Assembly: GCA_039583875.1 (NCBI GenBank)
Contig: CM077159.1
Span: forward strand, 5,583,371-5,647,370
DNA: 64,000 nucleotides
Reading direction: 5' to 3'
DNA from: Platanthera guangdongensis
Taxonomy: Eukaryota > Streptophyta > Magnoliopsida > Asparagales > Orchidaceae
Position numbers and translations under genes: made by a program. Every line of letters begins with the position of its first letter. Position 1 is the first letter of the stretch. Below, piece by piece: positions 63,800-64,000 of this stretch. Below the pieces are notes generated by a model. It made no database searches and had not been told where the DNA came from. It saw nothing but the letters and a program-made list of their open reading frames with translations.

Positions 63800-64000
63800 C
63801 TCAGGGGAAACCTCGGCACCGACCGCCAAGCTGTACCCTGGGAGGTCGTTTGCAGGAGATCGCCTGACAATTTTGCCTTTCACTAGCCTGAAGAGGGGGT
63901 CGGGCAATCCGCACGCCAGCCACAGAGCAGCCTCGAGATCCTCCTCCCTAGTCTTTTCCCTCGCGGCCACTAGGCAAGCTCGCATCTCCTCGGACACAGA

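Larger units (their letters stand above)
62960..63997 (-). pseudogene. Unidentified minus-strand gene remnant with two short introns
   Basis: Reading on the minus strand from the window edge, an acidic, coding-like exon (EEMRACLVAAREKTREED) runs to a donor at 63799. A Pro/Arg-rich exon lies between 63744 and 63514. A third exon begins at 63453 (FNAISSSEVEMIEGYL) and continues through MVDKDKDAVEERFAVLEG to about 63190, then YHYPHVPP in another frame. Stops (63378, 63294) and frameshifts break it. I do not recognise the family. The orientation matches the Transposase_28-like ORF, so both may be parts of one accessory region or two antisense genes. Confidence 0.45.

Noticed and set aside
1..64000. 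tRNA, rRNA or host protein genes
   Set aside because: None recognised. The Met- and Asp-tRNA-like segments are short primer binding sites next to LTRs, not tRNA genes.

Overview
This window reads as repeat-rich chromosomal DNA of a flowering plant. It contains no recognisable host gene. Almost all of it is LTR retrotransposons inserted into one another. The plant assignment rests on the families seen: a Tat-lineage Ty3/gypsy element with a second, archaeal-type RNase H; an Athila element with an Asp-tRNA-type primer site; a SIRE-like Ty1/copia element with a large third ORF; chromoviruses; and a gag-only element. The species cannot be told from sequence alone.

The nest can be read from exact 5-bp target duplications and matching LTR pairs. 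The outermost element is a + strand Tat element: gag starts near 4632, pol ends near 58955, and both LTRs lie outside what can be identified. A minus-strand chromovirus (4800-35914, duplication GCCGG) sits in its gag. An Athila element (37845-56742, duplication CTTAG) sits in its reverse transcriptase. The chromovirus was itself hit twice: by a SIRE-like copia element (6155-18282, duplication CACTT) near the pol C-terminus, and by a second copia element (19840-31263, duplication GAAAC) between RNase H and integrase. The left LTR of that second copia element is split by a 3.1-kb solo LTR of a Tekay-like gypsy element (20194-23340, duplication CGACG). The Athila element carries a gag-only (TR-GAG type) element (44128-51932, duplication TTCAT) just before its integrase zinc-binding region.

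To the left (1-4465) is a truncated minus-strand Tekay/Del-like chromovirus: a partial 3' LTR, integrase with chromodomain, RNase H and the last part of RT. To the right of the Tat pol are a 74-bp minisatellite (59136-59940) and a decayed minus-strand gene region (about 60640-63997). That region has a Transposase_28-like domain, a TATA box and short GT-AG introns. I read it as the antisense accessory ORF known in some Tat elements.

Most coding regions are interrupted by a few stops or single-base frameshifts, so most copies are recently dead rather than ancient. By eye the SIRE LTR pair differs at about 28 sites in 1.5 kb, and the chromovirus pair at about 46 in 1.27 kb. This agrees with the nesting order.

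The most unusual signal is a family of short inverted repeats built on ATCGTCGA/TCGACGAT. They lie in the likely U3 of the SIRE LTR, in the likely U3 of the unrelated second copia element, and (together with ACGGCCGTGT hairpins) in the Tekay-like LTRs. In SIRE the same motif also lies inside the gag reading frame and between pol and the third ORF.
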